Below are positions 53,801-61,905 of a stretch of 64,000 bases of DNA, in pieces (within the stretch, counting starts at the first letter, position 1; each line of letters begins with the position of its first letter). Origin of the DNA: Vanilla planifolia (Eukaryota; Streptophyta; Magnoliopsida; Asparagales; Orchidaceae); assembly GCA_023846275.1 (NCBI GenBank), contig CM043869.1:22798237-22862236 (forward strand). Direction: 5' to 3'. A model generated the notes under the pieces. That model did not search any database. It was not told the DNA's origin and was given only the letters and a program-made list of their open reading frames with translations. Made by a program: the position numbers and the translations under genes.

Positions 53801-55312
53801 TTTCCTAATCATTTTACTCACCTTTAGGGCATAAACCAACTTTATGGAAGACTGGACGATGATTGTACTTTCAGTTTTTTTTTTTAATCATTGATTTTCA
53901 TGTTTATTTATTTATTTTTTTTGTTTACTAAAGGCTCCTTATGTTTGGTAACCTAAAATTATGTGGTGGGGGGAGCGTATGGGGTTTACTTGTTTATTTA
54001 TTTCATTGATAACTTGCATTTTAGCTAATCAAACCTGCAAGGTCTGTTGGAGGTGGACAAATGCCAATTAGCTGATTTGGAATTAATGATGATACTAATA
54101 TTTTGATAATTTACTTGTGTAACACTTCAAACATATGTATTTACACTTATTATTTGCATATTATCTTAATCTTAAAACTTTATACAAATTATTCACAAAT
54201 AGAATATTAAATAAAAATTTTTAAATAGATGTATGTTAAAGTGGTAGTGCTTGTAAAGTTTTAAGATTAGAGTAATATTTGAAGAAAACTGAAGTTTTAA
54301 TAATTTGATTAAATAGACATGTTTCATGGCTAGAATTTTATAAATTTTTAGAAAATTTTTTCTCTCTTGAATGCATGTTAACTATAATAGTTGTTTTGTG
54401 ATATTTTAAGATTAGGATGATACATTAATAATATTAAAGATTTTTAGCTCTTGCTTTGCTTTCTTTACCAAACCTCTCCTGCTTTCTTCATTGTTTACGT
54501 GAAATAATATAAGAATGCTTGTTAACAATTTTCATATATGATATTATTTTTTTCGCCTATATATTTTTGTTGTTTGTTTTGATTGCTAAATAATTTCAAA
54601 TTATAAGGTGTGCAAACATATCAAAAACTGATGAGGAATCTGCTAGAATAGCCTCTTCCAAGCATAGAAGTTTTACAGAACTTAGGCATATGTCCCTCCT
54701 TTGAAGACTACTTATTAGAATGAATTCCTTCTCAATTTCATAATATGGTCTACCAAATAACGAAAACTTTATTTTTAGCTGTTTATTCGAGAAATCAAAC
54801 ACGACAGCTGTTCATGTGCAGAAAATTGTTGTTTATTTCTGTTGTTAGTTACAATATTAGGGTTTTAAAATTTCAATATGTTTGTATTATGAATCATATT
54901 TCTTAACGAAATTATGAATTCTTAAATTAAACTGCTGACAATAATGATTATCAAGCATGATTACCTCACTGCCAAGAAATCTGTTAAACTTTTTGCAGTT
55001 ATTGATATAATTTTATTGTAGTGCCATTAGGAATAATTGGTTTACTTTATGTTAACAACTTTTGAATTTTTGTATTCTTTTTATTGCTTGCTTTGCATCA
55101 AAAACCATCCCGGTTTGTAACCTTCTCATCATATTGATAGGTCAATACTAGAACTTTCTATATCCGTTATAGCTGTTGATACATTTATTGAATCCTCTAT
55201 TTATCTTCTCTTTTGTTATTACACTTTTCTAATGTGAACTTTATGAAAATCTTGCAGCACGATCAACTATGGAACTGAGCTGCCACTAGCACAGGGCATC
55301 AACTTTGGCTAG
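21744..55312 (+). CDS. ALDH7B: Aldehyde dehydrogenase family 7 (ALDH7B / antiquitin, alpha-aminoadipic semialdehyde dehydrogenase type), 14 exons
   Basis: Exons: 21744-21881, 22007-22093, 29527-29658, 33519-33591, 33716-33738, 33842-33905, 35328-35373, 41073-41253, 51360-51536, 51609-51773, 52889-53029, 53192-53289, 53520-53669 and 55258-55312. All introns are GT..AG. The sum is 1,530 bp, or 509 residues plus TAG, the usual length for plant ALDH7B. The start ([16 protein letters not shown]) matches the family N-terminus, and there is no transit peptide, so a cytosolic enzyme is expected. Visible residues are Asn166 in FNFP, the SFTGSSK nucleotide loop (242-248), general base Glu267 in LELSGNN, and nucleophile Cys301 in GQRCTT. 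Glu120 and Arg300 correspond to the aminoadipate-binding pair of human antiquitin (Glu121, Arg301). The C-terminus ends PLAQGINFG. The family oxidises aldehydes, including alpha-aminoadipic semialdehyde of lysine breakdown, with NAD+, and protects plants under osmotic stress. No coding lesion was found. Confidence 0.96.
23770..24606 (+). mobile_element. Degenerate Ty3/gypsy retrotransposon fragment (gag zinc-knuckle to start of RT)
   Basis: Translation of 23,770-24,100 gives 'LNEAYQIA' and then '[17 protein letters not shown]', stop, 'ALVVDA'. This is a gag CCHC knuckle with its first two cysteines lost. At 24,379-24,606 the frame '[13 protein letters not shown] ... [14 protein letters not shown]' follows the segment just before gypsy reverse transcriptase (LL.EF.DvFPeeLP ... 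RQVeELl.KGfI). The protease region between them is mostly missing or scrambled, and stops interrupt the frame. It is an inactive remnant in the same orientation as the host gene. Confidence 0.6.
24204..24384. repeat. Direct duplication of about 93 bp
   Basis: 'ttatgactactaattaggtt' at about 24,212 is repeated as 'ttatgaccactaattaggtt' at about 24,301. Each is followed by 'aaatga.ttat.accatt' and 'atattctt.aat.actt'. It lies inside the gypsy remnant. Confidence 0.65.
25761..26584. repeat. Three tandem copies of a 274-275-bp unit in intron 2
   Basis: Copies start with 'acatcatatttgg' at 25,761, 26,035 and 26,310, and the array ends at about 26,584. Lengths are 274, 275 and 275 bp. The copies are nearly identical (a few substitutions such as 'cttagtagg/cttagcagg' and 'ggatgagg/ggacgagg'), so the expansion is much younger than the surrounding element debris. 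No conserved reading frame runs through all copies. Confidence 0.92.
29659..33518 (+). other. ALDH7B intron 3 (3.9 kb)
   Basis: Canonical ends 'caagtaaga' (the Gln codon overlaps the donor) and 'cacatag'. It contains two diverged copies of an unknown repeat (30,650-31,000 and 31,810-32,170). The remaining sequence is AT-rich with no domain-like frames. Confidence 0.8.
30650..32170. repeat. Two diverged copies of an unclassified repeat, about 1.15 kb apart
   Basis: Matching landmarks appear in the same order: 'cttggacgtgctgaagagttt' at 30,666 and 'cttggatgtcctgaagagttc' at 31,817; 'actcttgggatccac' at 30,904 and 'actcttgaggttcac' at 32,058; 'gacctatccttcttgg' and 'gatctatcctttttg' near 30,945 and 32,127. 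Divergence is high. Element class is unknown. Confidence 0.55.
33716..33738 (+). CDS. ALDH7B: ALDH7B exon 5, a 23-nt micro-exon
   Basis: The exon supplies the last two bases of an Arg codon and then PNHMMME, the conserved link between IIPSER and WNPLG in this family. It has 'acag' before and 'gttagc' after. Skipping it would shift the frame because 23 is not a multiple of three. Flanking introns are short (124 and 103 bp), which fits splicing by exon definition across a small cluster of exons 4-6. Confidence 0.93.
33906..35327 (+). other. ALDH7B intron 6 (1.4 kb)
   Basis: Canonical GT/AG ends. It contains the 2 x 219-bp duplication described separately and otherwise no recognisable feature. 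Confidence 0.85.
34599..35034. repeat. Tandem duplication, 219-bp unit
   Basis: 'ttaagatggtttacag' begins copies at 34,599 and 34,818. Both contain 'agaattgtccatgttaataa' and 'ggacctcaaatttgtgcagc' at matching positions. Copies differ by moderate substitution and small indels. No frame is conserved. Confidence 0.85.
35781..36505. repeat. Three tandem copies of a 234-249-bp unit
   Basis: Copies begin 'ctgattagtatcgttataat' at 35,781, with variants at 36,015 and 36,264. Each contains 'tcgcttttaagaaatcgtat' and 'cacattcaaaatgca'. Copies differ more than those of the 275-bp array, so this expansion is older. No common frame is conserved. Confidence 0.88.
38305..39060. repeat. Diverged direct duplication, offset about 490 bp
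   Basis: 'tgtgctgatcttttggttta' near 38,312 and 'tgtgctgatctttttggcat' near 38,800 start two segments. They also share 'cagaggtat', 'aagcatgagctt/gagcatgagttg' and 'cattaaccagaaa' in the same order. Strong divergence. Confidence 0.55.
39325..39440 (-). pseudogene. Exon-like antisense stretch inside intron 7 (37-residue frame, unidentified)
   Basis: On the - strand an acceptor-like 'ttctattgcag' precedes a frame reading [20 protein letters not shown], then [17 protein letters not shown] and a stop. The amino acid composition is protein-like rather than that of an AT-rich chance frame, and the stretch is GC-richer than its surroundings. I do not recognise the family. It could be the last coding exon of a nested or captured gene, or chance. 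Confidence 0.35.
40270..40415 (-). pseudogene. Exon-like antisense stretch inside intron 7 (about 46 residues, unidentified)
   Basis: After an acceptor-like 'tttacttaccag' on the - strand, the frame reads [20 protein letters not shown], then [20 protein letters not shown] and AYTCAS before a stop. A helical, leucine-rich pattern with charged spacing looks like real protein. Just past the stop, another frame continues 'KKIVTILRK', consistent with a small indel. The family is unknown. With the stretch at 39,325-39,440 it may derive from one gene. Confidence 0.35.
40903..40924 (+). other. G-run pair (11 G, 6 G) with quadruplex potential
   Basis: Eleven consecutive G, then 'atgat', then six G on the + strand, in otherwise AT-rich intron DNA. 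Enough G-triplets are present for a short-loop G-quadruplex. It could also simply be homopolymer slippage. Confidence 0.6.
46370..46550. repeat. Tandem duplication of about 91 bp
   Basis: 'gatggattgtgtcat' at about 46,385 and 46,476, each followed by 'gtgtgtgtgtga' and 'cttggccaac'. It lies within the probable LINE body. Confidence 0.8.
49025..49246. repeat. Tandem duplication of 110 bp
   Basis: 'ctttggttgccagggaattg' near 49,030 is repeated as 'ctttggttgttagagaatag' near 49,140. Both lead to 'catggcataggaga' exactly 110 bp apart. It lies within the probable LINE body. Confidence 0.8.
50832..50866 (+). repeat. Pure poly(A) tract of 35 bp
   Basis: An uninterrupted run of 35 A bases, directly after the RNase H-bearing end of the LINE. 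It is best read as the retrotransposon's 3' tail. The length without interruption suggests limited age or re-expansion by slippage. Confidence 0.95.
51360..51536 (+). CDS. ALDH7B: ALDH7B exon 9, catalytic core exon
   Basis: Codes for 59 residues from VGLMIQQ to TTCRRL. It carries both catalytic residues: Glu267 (codon at 51,414-51,416) and Cys301 (codon at 51,516-51,518). It also carries Arg300, which recognises the second carboxylate of aminoadipate semialdehyde in the human enzyme. The 72-bp intron 9 follows directly, one of the shortest in the gene, although the preceding intron is over 10 kb. Confidence 0.95.
51774..52888 (+). other. ALDH7B intron 10 (1.1 kb)
   Basis: Donor 'caggtttgt' and acceptor 'tttttcag'. 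It contains the 3 x 58-bp array at 52,430-52,603 and no other recognisable element. Confidence 0.85.
52430..52603. repeat. Three tandem copies of a 58-bp unit
   Basis: Units start at 52,430, 52,488 and 52,546, each exactly 58 bp, with the pattern 'gcaaa.gttt', then 'cattggata.' and 'cgaaaatgtg'. Roughly one base in six differs between copies, while spacing is perfectly kept. Confidence 0.92.
53670..55257 (+). other. ALDH7B intron 13 (1.6 kb)
   Basis: Donor 'ttggtgagt' splits the Cys codon of RRSTC; acceptor 'cttgcag'. AT-rich with no recognisable repeats or genes. Confidence 0.85.
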
Positions 55313-55640
55313 ACTCCCATCAGTTTCAGGTTAGCGAAGTTCAATGTGCTACTTCCTGTAATATCCCATCAAGTATATGAATTGTGTACCTGATCTCATT
55401 TCCTAGTTGTGCTCTGATGCTGAAATGCAATTGCGCTAGTTTACCCCCAAATCTGAATCAGTACGCCGTGTTCTTTGGGGAGAAGAACGTAGCTTCAGTT
55501 GCTCATTCCAGTTGCCCTAATGAATGATCGAACCAAAGCCTGACCCTTTTTTTGTTGAAGTTTTTTGATGTTCATAATTTCTATTCTATATTCTTTATTG
55601 TTTCAATCCTCATTGGTAATAATAACGTGTGTTCTTTTGG
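55313..55640 (+). other. Probable 3' untranslated region of ALDH7B
   Basis: The sequence after the stop codon is of mixed composition and then T-rich, with 'tttgttgaagttttttgatg' and an 'aataataa' near 55,618 that could serve as a near-upstream poly(A) element. Spliced-looking ends farther on ('gatgcag' at about 55,692, 'ggtatgtgtgg' near 55,745) would allow a longer, spliced 3' UTR. The real end needs transcript data. Confidence 0.4.
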
Positions 55641-55929
55641 TTGTGCTGTAAGCATCATCTCTATTGCTTCAACTTGAAAACTTTGATGCAGAGCTTCCAA
55701 ATGATGAGCTGATGACTTCATTTGAAGAATAACCTGCGGCAGGGTGGTATGTGTGGAGGTATGTCACTTTGAACTACCAACCGGTATGTTTACCTCCTTT
55801 CATGCACCAGGCACTATTATGAATAAGAACAGCTCTAATTTTTGCCTGTTGTTGGCTTCGGTTGAGTTTTTGGAGATGTTTGATTTAATGATATTGTTAT
55901 GTAATATAATATTATTTAAAATATAAATT

Positions 55930-57560
55930 TTTTGTTTTGGTAATATTTTGAAATTATATTATTAAAAAAAATATGATTTTATCATTAAAAAATTGTGTGT
56001 TTTATATAACAAGCAGATTACAGGCTTACATTCATTATGCGTGGCTTGATTGGTTTCTTTCACTGTGCAACACCAGTAGAGAAGTTTCTTTTTAAGGATG
56101 GAGGATGGTTTCTGTCAAATGGAAAATGATTAATTTCTATTGATTTGTCGTTGTTCAGATTATTAGTTTGACCTTTTATAAAAAAAAAAAAAAAAAAGGA
56201 AAAATGAATGGAAAAAAAGATAAAACAGCGAAAAAAAAATAAAAAATGAAAAAAATTTAAGCTCTCCACATCTATACTATTTAAGTTTCTAAATAAATTT
56301 ATAGAATTTCATATCCATTAAGATTACTAATTTGTCAATAAAAAGATGAATCATTAAAATATATCAAGGTGTTAAATTATATCTTAATTTAAATAAATTT
56401 GTATCAAACTCTTTATATCTATTTCAAAATATCAATAAAATTTTGCTGCATATTTTTAAACATCAATCTCTTTGAAAAATATGATTAAAGACTAAATTAA
56501 TAAAACCTAAGAAAACTCATACAAATAGTTTAAAAAAAAATTATAACTAGTGAAGTAGGGCAACCTTAGTTAGCTAGTCGACTATGGTGTTGCTTTCACG
56601 ATAGGCATGGGAAATTTGGTGAGAGATGCAATAAGTTAGTTGCCAAGGAGAAATGAGACCTATATCAAGCTCAATAGTACTTCAAGAAAGAGCAAAGCGA
56701 AAAAATCAATGTGTCACTCTTTGATAATTCTAATTAAAGACACATAATTTTGACCATCCATGAGTATTAAGTTTCGTGCAAATGAGCATATTTTTAAATG
56801 ATGAATAGTTTTCTCTATAAAAAATTAAGACAAATAGACATAAAAAATGAACTTTTATTAATAAGTTGATTTTAAGGTAATGTGTTTATCAATAAATCTA
56901 ATTAAATCATTAGTGATTATTAATAATTATTATTAATTAATTATGTATTAATGGATTGATTTTTTTAATTTTGTAATGTGAAATTCGATTTAATTAGTTT
57001 TTAGCTTGGTATTGGTGAAGTTTCAAATTTGAAACGTCATTAATCAAACAAGGACTGATGATAATCTTTCATGCATTTTAGAGTCAATTCAACAATTAAT
57101 TAGAGTATTAAAAGTACCTTCAACCTTTTCATAAAAGTGTATAATTAGGTCAAACAGAAGGCATGTTAAAGGAGAGAGAATGAGATAATAGTAATTGTTT
57201 TCTTGTCTATGTGATTTCATATCGTTTGATAATCTAACAAATGTTTGATTAGCTTGATTCAATTGTTAAAAAAAGCTGCAAAAATGTTTAGTCAACACCC
57301 TTATCTTCTATGGCACTGGTTCTAGATAGAATATTATCAATGTTCTATTAAATAATTTTTAAAATTGGAAAAATAAAATAGTTTAAATTAATAAAATACA
57401 AAAATATCTGAAAAGTTCATAAATTAATTTTTGGTATTGAAGAAACAGGTAAAAAAAATCTCGAAAAAGAAAATAAAAAGAATAATATAGATGACCTAAA
57501 TCGAGTTCCTTTTGAGAGCCCTAAGTTGGGTTAATGAACGTAAGCAAGAATCTAACATGG
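55930..57560. other. AT-rich intergenic stretch
   Basis: A-rich tracts occur at 56,180-56,265. I recognise no gene or domain. Two short GC-richer islands (56,560-56,700) show nothing identifiable. Confidence 0.45.
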
Positions 57561-57642
57561 TCTTAACTCTATTCGTCCAGCACTAATATAAGATCCTTCT
57601 TCCTACTGACTATAGAGAGGGAGTCGAAAGCAAGAAGAAGCA

Positions 57643-57650
<8 letters not shown>

Positions 57651-57679
<29 letters not shown>
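57651..57679. repeat. (GA)n microsatellite
   Basis: A GA dinucleotide run of about 29 bp. GA/CT tracts of this kind are frequent in 5' leaders of plant genes, which adds a little weight to the small frame that follows. Confidence 0.9.
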
Positions 57680-57682
<3 letters not shown>

Positions 57683-57763
57683 CAGAAGGAGATAGTTTCG
57701 AGAAGTCTCTCCGAAGTGGTTGAAACGTTCGCAGTGGTCGTCAGAGATTGATCACAAGACGAG

Positions 57764-57913
57764 ATGCTTCCGAACGGGCTTCGTCTTCCTTTGCCTGCAA
57801 TCCTAACTTCATTGGAAGCTTTGCCGATTTCTTCTTCAGTCGTTGATCCGATAATTTCATCGTTTCCTAAGCCATCGAATGCCCTTATTGTACTTCTCTC
57901 TCTTTGTAGCTGA
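57764..57913 (+). CDS. Small open frame of 49 codons behind a GA-rich leader (doubtful)
   Basis: The frame MLPNGLRLPLPAILTSLEAL ... NALIVLLSLCS stops just where a duplicated repeat module begins. Upstream are a TATA-like 'ctaatataag' (about 57,585) and the GA tract. It looks like the 5' end of a transcription unit, perhaps of a mobile element whose body is the minisatellite area. I know no matching family. Could equally be chance. Confidence 0.2.
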   Translation: MLPNGLRLPLPAILTSLEALPISSSVVDPIISSFPKPSNALIVLLSLCS

Positions 57914-58560
57914 AGATTTTTGTCTTCCCGAGAGTGGACAACACGGAACAAATAGAGATTCGAAAGCATTTGGCATTTAGATGTGGCTTTCTAAAAGGCT
58001 TCCTGTGTCACACGAATCGACCCATGTCAACATGCATTGACCAACACCAACCCCCTCTAAACCACGTTGACTGGCTAACCCGCATCGACCCACGTTCTGC
58101 ACCAACTAGTAGACCCGCATCGACCCGTTTCTACCTGTGTCGACCTGCATCAACCCATGCCGACCTGCTCAAACCTACGTCAACCCTGATTCACTGCATT
58201 TCTCTCTTTTTGTAAGCAAAGATTTCCGTCTTCTTGAGTGTCAACAACGCCGAACAAATAGGGATTTTTTTAGAAGCATTTTACGTTTAAACTAGACTTT
58301 CTAAAAAGCTTCTCGCGTCACACCATTTGATCTGCATCAACCCACGTCAACTTGTATTGGCGTTCATCGACCTGCACTGAACCCCATCGACCTGCTCTTA
58401 CTCTCAGACCTGCATCGACCCGGCATACCTGCTCTGACTAGCAGACCCCATATCGACCTGCACTGACTTGCCGACTCGCAGTGTCTACTCGCCTCGACCT
58501 GTGTTGACCCACACCGAAACTCGTTAACTAACCAACTTGCTCAGACCCGCGTCAACCCTG
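57895..58560. repeat. Duplicated module (offset 306 bp) filled with degenerate C-rich 10-12-bp repeats
   Basis: A module with 'gaagatttttgtcttcccga' at 57,912 recurs with changes as 'caaagatttccgtcttcttg' at 58,218. Both continue with 'aacaaatag.gatt', 'gaaagcat/agaagcat' and 'ctttctaaaa.gctt'. Each is followed by many variants of 'cgacctgcat/caacccatg' at roughly 10-12-bp spacing. The composition contrasts sharply with the AT-rich flanks. Confidence 0.75.
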
Positions 58561-58731
58561 ACGACTCATGCCTACCTGAATCGAACCACTCAACCTGATC
58601 TATTGCACACCATCCCATGCACAACAAAGCCGGTCCACGCTCTTCCGAGCAGACACACGCTGGCCCATGTCTCCTCGAGCTCGCCAAGCAAACTAATCGT
58701 AGCTCCTGATTGATACGTCGGTGCTTTGAGC

Positions 58732-59111
58732 GATGCTCAGCCAATTCGGTCAATTTGTCGTTGCTCTAGCTGATTCTACATTAATCCCTGATGATTCGCG
58801 ACCGAACTGATCGATTCATTGCCAATTTGGTCGATTCACCTCATATTTGCCCGACTCGCGGTGCATCAAGGTTGATTTGTCATCAGTCTAGGCCGATTCG
58901 CTGTCGGTCCAAGCTGATTCTCCAACGATCCAGATCGAGTCGACCGTGATCCAAGCAGAGTCACAGTCCATACCGGTAGAGTCGACTCCGATCTAGATTG
59001 AGTAGCGGTTGACCGAGTCGTCTGGTTGAGTTGCCGTAGAATCCTGGCCGAGTCGTTGTCGGTTCGGTTGAGTCACCGCCAATTCTAACCGAGTTGTTGC
59101 TACAATCGACC
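58732..59111. repeat. Minisatellite of 20-21-bp units, about 18 copies
   Basis: Successive units begin GATTC or GAGTC, for example gattcgctgtcggtccaagc plus t, then gattctccaacgatccagat plus c, then gagtcgaccgtgatccaagc plus a. Most units are exactly 20 or 21 bp, with two shorter ones (15 and 13 bp) near 59,003-59,030. The interior varies while the GA(T/G)TC start is kept, so the array is old or under constraint at the start of the unit. No gene family is recognised. Confidence 0.85.
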
Positions 59112-59239
59112 GCACCTTCTTGACAACAATCACGTTATTTGTCATTCAGAATGTCTTTACTCATATCATGCTCCTCCTCTGCCAATGCCGGGTAAGCATC
59201 ACCAGCCTTCAGGCCACCTGTAACTTGTCATTTATTGTT

Positions 59240-59460
59240 CACTTCTTACAGCCACCCGCCGCCGCAGCCGGAGAGGAAACCGAGCGTATCTTCATTTTGT
59301 TGCCGGAAATGGCTGAAGCCTTCACCAGAATCCCCACTTTCCGCCCACGTTGCGGCCAGCATCTCCCCTTCACAAGTACTGCTATCCCCGCCACTGCCAA
59401 ATAGCCCGGCCCCATTCCATTTCTTTAACCGACCTATTATGCCGGCCAATATATTGATCG
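59240..59460. other. GC-rich island with plant-coding-like composition
   Basis: After an acceptor-like 'cttcttacag' the sequence becomes GC-rich for about 200 bp, and frames stay open on both strands. No domain is recognisable. It may be a captured gene piece or part of the minisatellite-bearing element. Confidence 0.3.
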
Positions 59461-61600
59461 TGGAATCTTTAATTCTTGAAAGATTTTGACTTCTAAGAAT
59501 ATAAAAGATAAATTTTGTCCAAACTAAATTAATTCATCCTAAATTCTCTAGAATTTTATCCATAGTTCTGAAAACTTGTTAAGACTACTAGATTTATAAT
59601 TATTCAAAAATCTCCAAAATATTTTTTTATCTTTTAAATCATAAAAATATCTTTAAAATATAAAAATTAATGAAATTGATCAAAGAGTGTCCCAAATCAC
59701 TTTAGGTCACTTGAAGTTCAAGAATATACCTCTTGATCTTTGAAAGTCAGACCAAAATATCTCCTAATAAAAAAATATCTCAAATCATTCTAAATCACAT
59801 TGAGGGTTACATTGTCATATGAAATTAGTGCTTATTTAAGCATTGCATTGTATTGAACTTAATGCCTAGATTGAGCTTAACATGTAGATTTATTCTAATG
59901 GTTAAATGCATAGATTGAATTTAAAAGTTATGCATATATCTGTTAGATTTAACATGTGATTTAAATAAAAATGATTAATAAATGAGTAAAATAATCATGA
60001 ATGTTCAAATTATCAAATGTCTCTATTCAAGAATCAAATATATAAATTACTAGAGTAACATATTAGATATGTAATATATTGTTTTTAAATGACAAAATTA
60101 TTTAGACAAGCATTTAAATTATTTAAACCTTAACTAAATAAAATAAAGTAAAAATATAACATTAACATAAGATCTTTGTTAAATTGGTATTAGAGCATTC
60201 GATGACCTATTTGATAAAACTATCTAGTAGAATTTTATAAAACTATCAACCTTATCTTAGATCATATTCCTTATAATAACCTTATTAGGTAGACTAAAAA
60301 AAAACTCCTAAACTTAGTTTGAGTCATTTTACTAACCATATATGTAATAACAAAAAATATTTAAATATGTAACACACATATCATTGGGTATGTGATACTA
60401 AGTTTGACTATTTGTAGATATGCAATTAAGAAATTGATGAGTATAATTATATCTTGAAATGCTTGTCATGTTGTAAGTAGTCAAAATATCAATTTGAACA
60501 CACCCTTAAGAAGAGCTATAATTTATAGACATACGAATTGTTTTCAAAAGTTAATTAGAATTTCTACAATTTTTAAAAAAAATAAAGTTTTTATTTGATT
60601 TATTAAATCTTTGTATTAAATTATAATGATTATATAACCTTTTTGTTAAGTCCATCAATTGTAAGAAAGATTGTTGAGAAATCCTTAGAAGAGAGAGAAG
60701 GTAGAAGGAAGCTCAGGAGAGAGAGAGAGAGGAGAAGTGACTAGAAGTTGTAGGAAGGTTTTTGGAAGCTATAGTAGTAAATGGAGGGCTTGTGAGCACC
60801 AATATAAAAAATAATCAAGTACTTATTTTTATTGAAGATGAAAAACTATATATTAAAAAACCTCATTTAAAGATAAAATTTTTAAAATTGATTTCATTAA
60901 ATTTGAAAAGTCTTAATTTTATTATATCTCACTTGTAATAATAAAATAAGATTTCAAAAATTATTTGGTATACTTAATTATACTCATTTCTCTTTCCATC
61001 TAATATAAGAGTTAACCAATTCTCAAAATTTTGTTAAAACACTTCATTGCATCATATCCTTTGATTCAATTTTGTCATCCACTACGCTTTCATAGTGAGC
61101 AACAATGCATAAGGTTTTGCATTATTTTTCTATTCATGGGTTGCACGAGAGACTTTGATTCGGTTGTACTAATCAATAGATATAATCAGATTAATCGTAC
61201 TAAAATTATCTTCAATAGGCTTTCTCTTGATTAGTAAGAGTGAAGTATCCCTTTCACAATGACATTGGATAATCATAACATTAAAATGGCAAGTTATCAA
61301 TATCTTCATATCACATTATTATGAGCTCATATGTTAGATCTTCTAAAACAACCTAGCATTAGACATTTCAACTACAACATAGAATTTCCTATTATCAACT
61401 TGAAGCATTGTGACCACTTTGGCCAATTCTTAATTCTTTTGTTTGGTACTCATATATCAACTTTGGTGCTTTGAATCCCAACATCAATCTTGATGTTCTA
61501 GATGTATGTTATAGATGAAGTTGTCATGTTGCATCTCACTTTGCTTACGTTACAAATGAAGTTGCCATGCTACATATAGTTTATTTGATACATCAAATTT
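59460..61600. other. AT-rich intergenic stretch
   Basis: No gene recognised. A purine tract with a GA run lies at 60,690-60,740. Confidence 0.45.
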
Positions 61601-61658
61601 TTACATAGGCACCAGTCAGATTCCACCATACCAAAACGACAGGAAGCCAACATTTCCG

Positions 61659-61671
61659 TTGACTTGGTCAA
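61659..61671. promoter_or_regulatory. Inverted pair of W-box cores (TTGAC ... GTCAA)
   Basis: The palindrome-like ttgacttggtcaa places two TGAC cores in inverted orientation about 240 bp before the receptor-kinase start codon. W-boxes are WRKY-factor sites. Significance here is inferred only from position. Confidence 0.3.
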
Positions 61672-61905
61672 ACATTCCGCTGCCCGCCTATTCTTAGAGC
61701 AGTTCGCCCAGGTCCTCCTCCACCATCCGCTCTTCCTGCTTCTCGACCTTCGCCTTCGCTCTCCGCCTTTCTCGACTCCAGGGCCTCAAAATTCTTTTGC
61801 TAAGCTGGGAAAGAAGAAAAATTGGCCAATCAAACCCCACAAAGACCGATGCATGTCAGCACATAGCGATTCTGATTCGCCTCCGCCGCCTTCCTCTTTT
61901 GGCCC

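Noticed and set aside
57610..57969. 119-codon open frame on the - strand
   Set aside because: A large part is the GA microsatellite read as Ser-Leu repeats; no domain.
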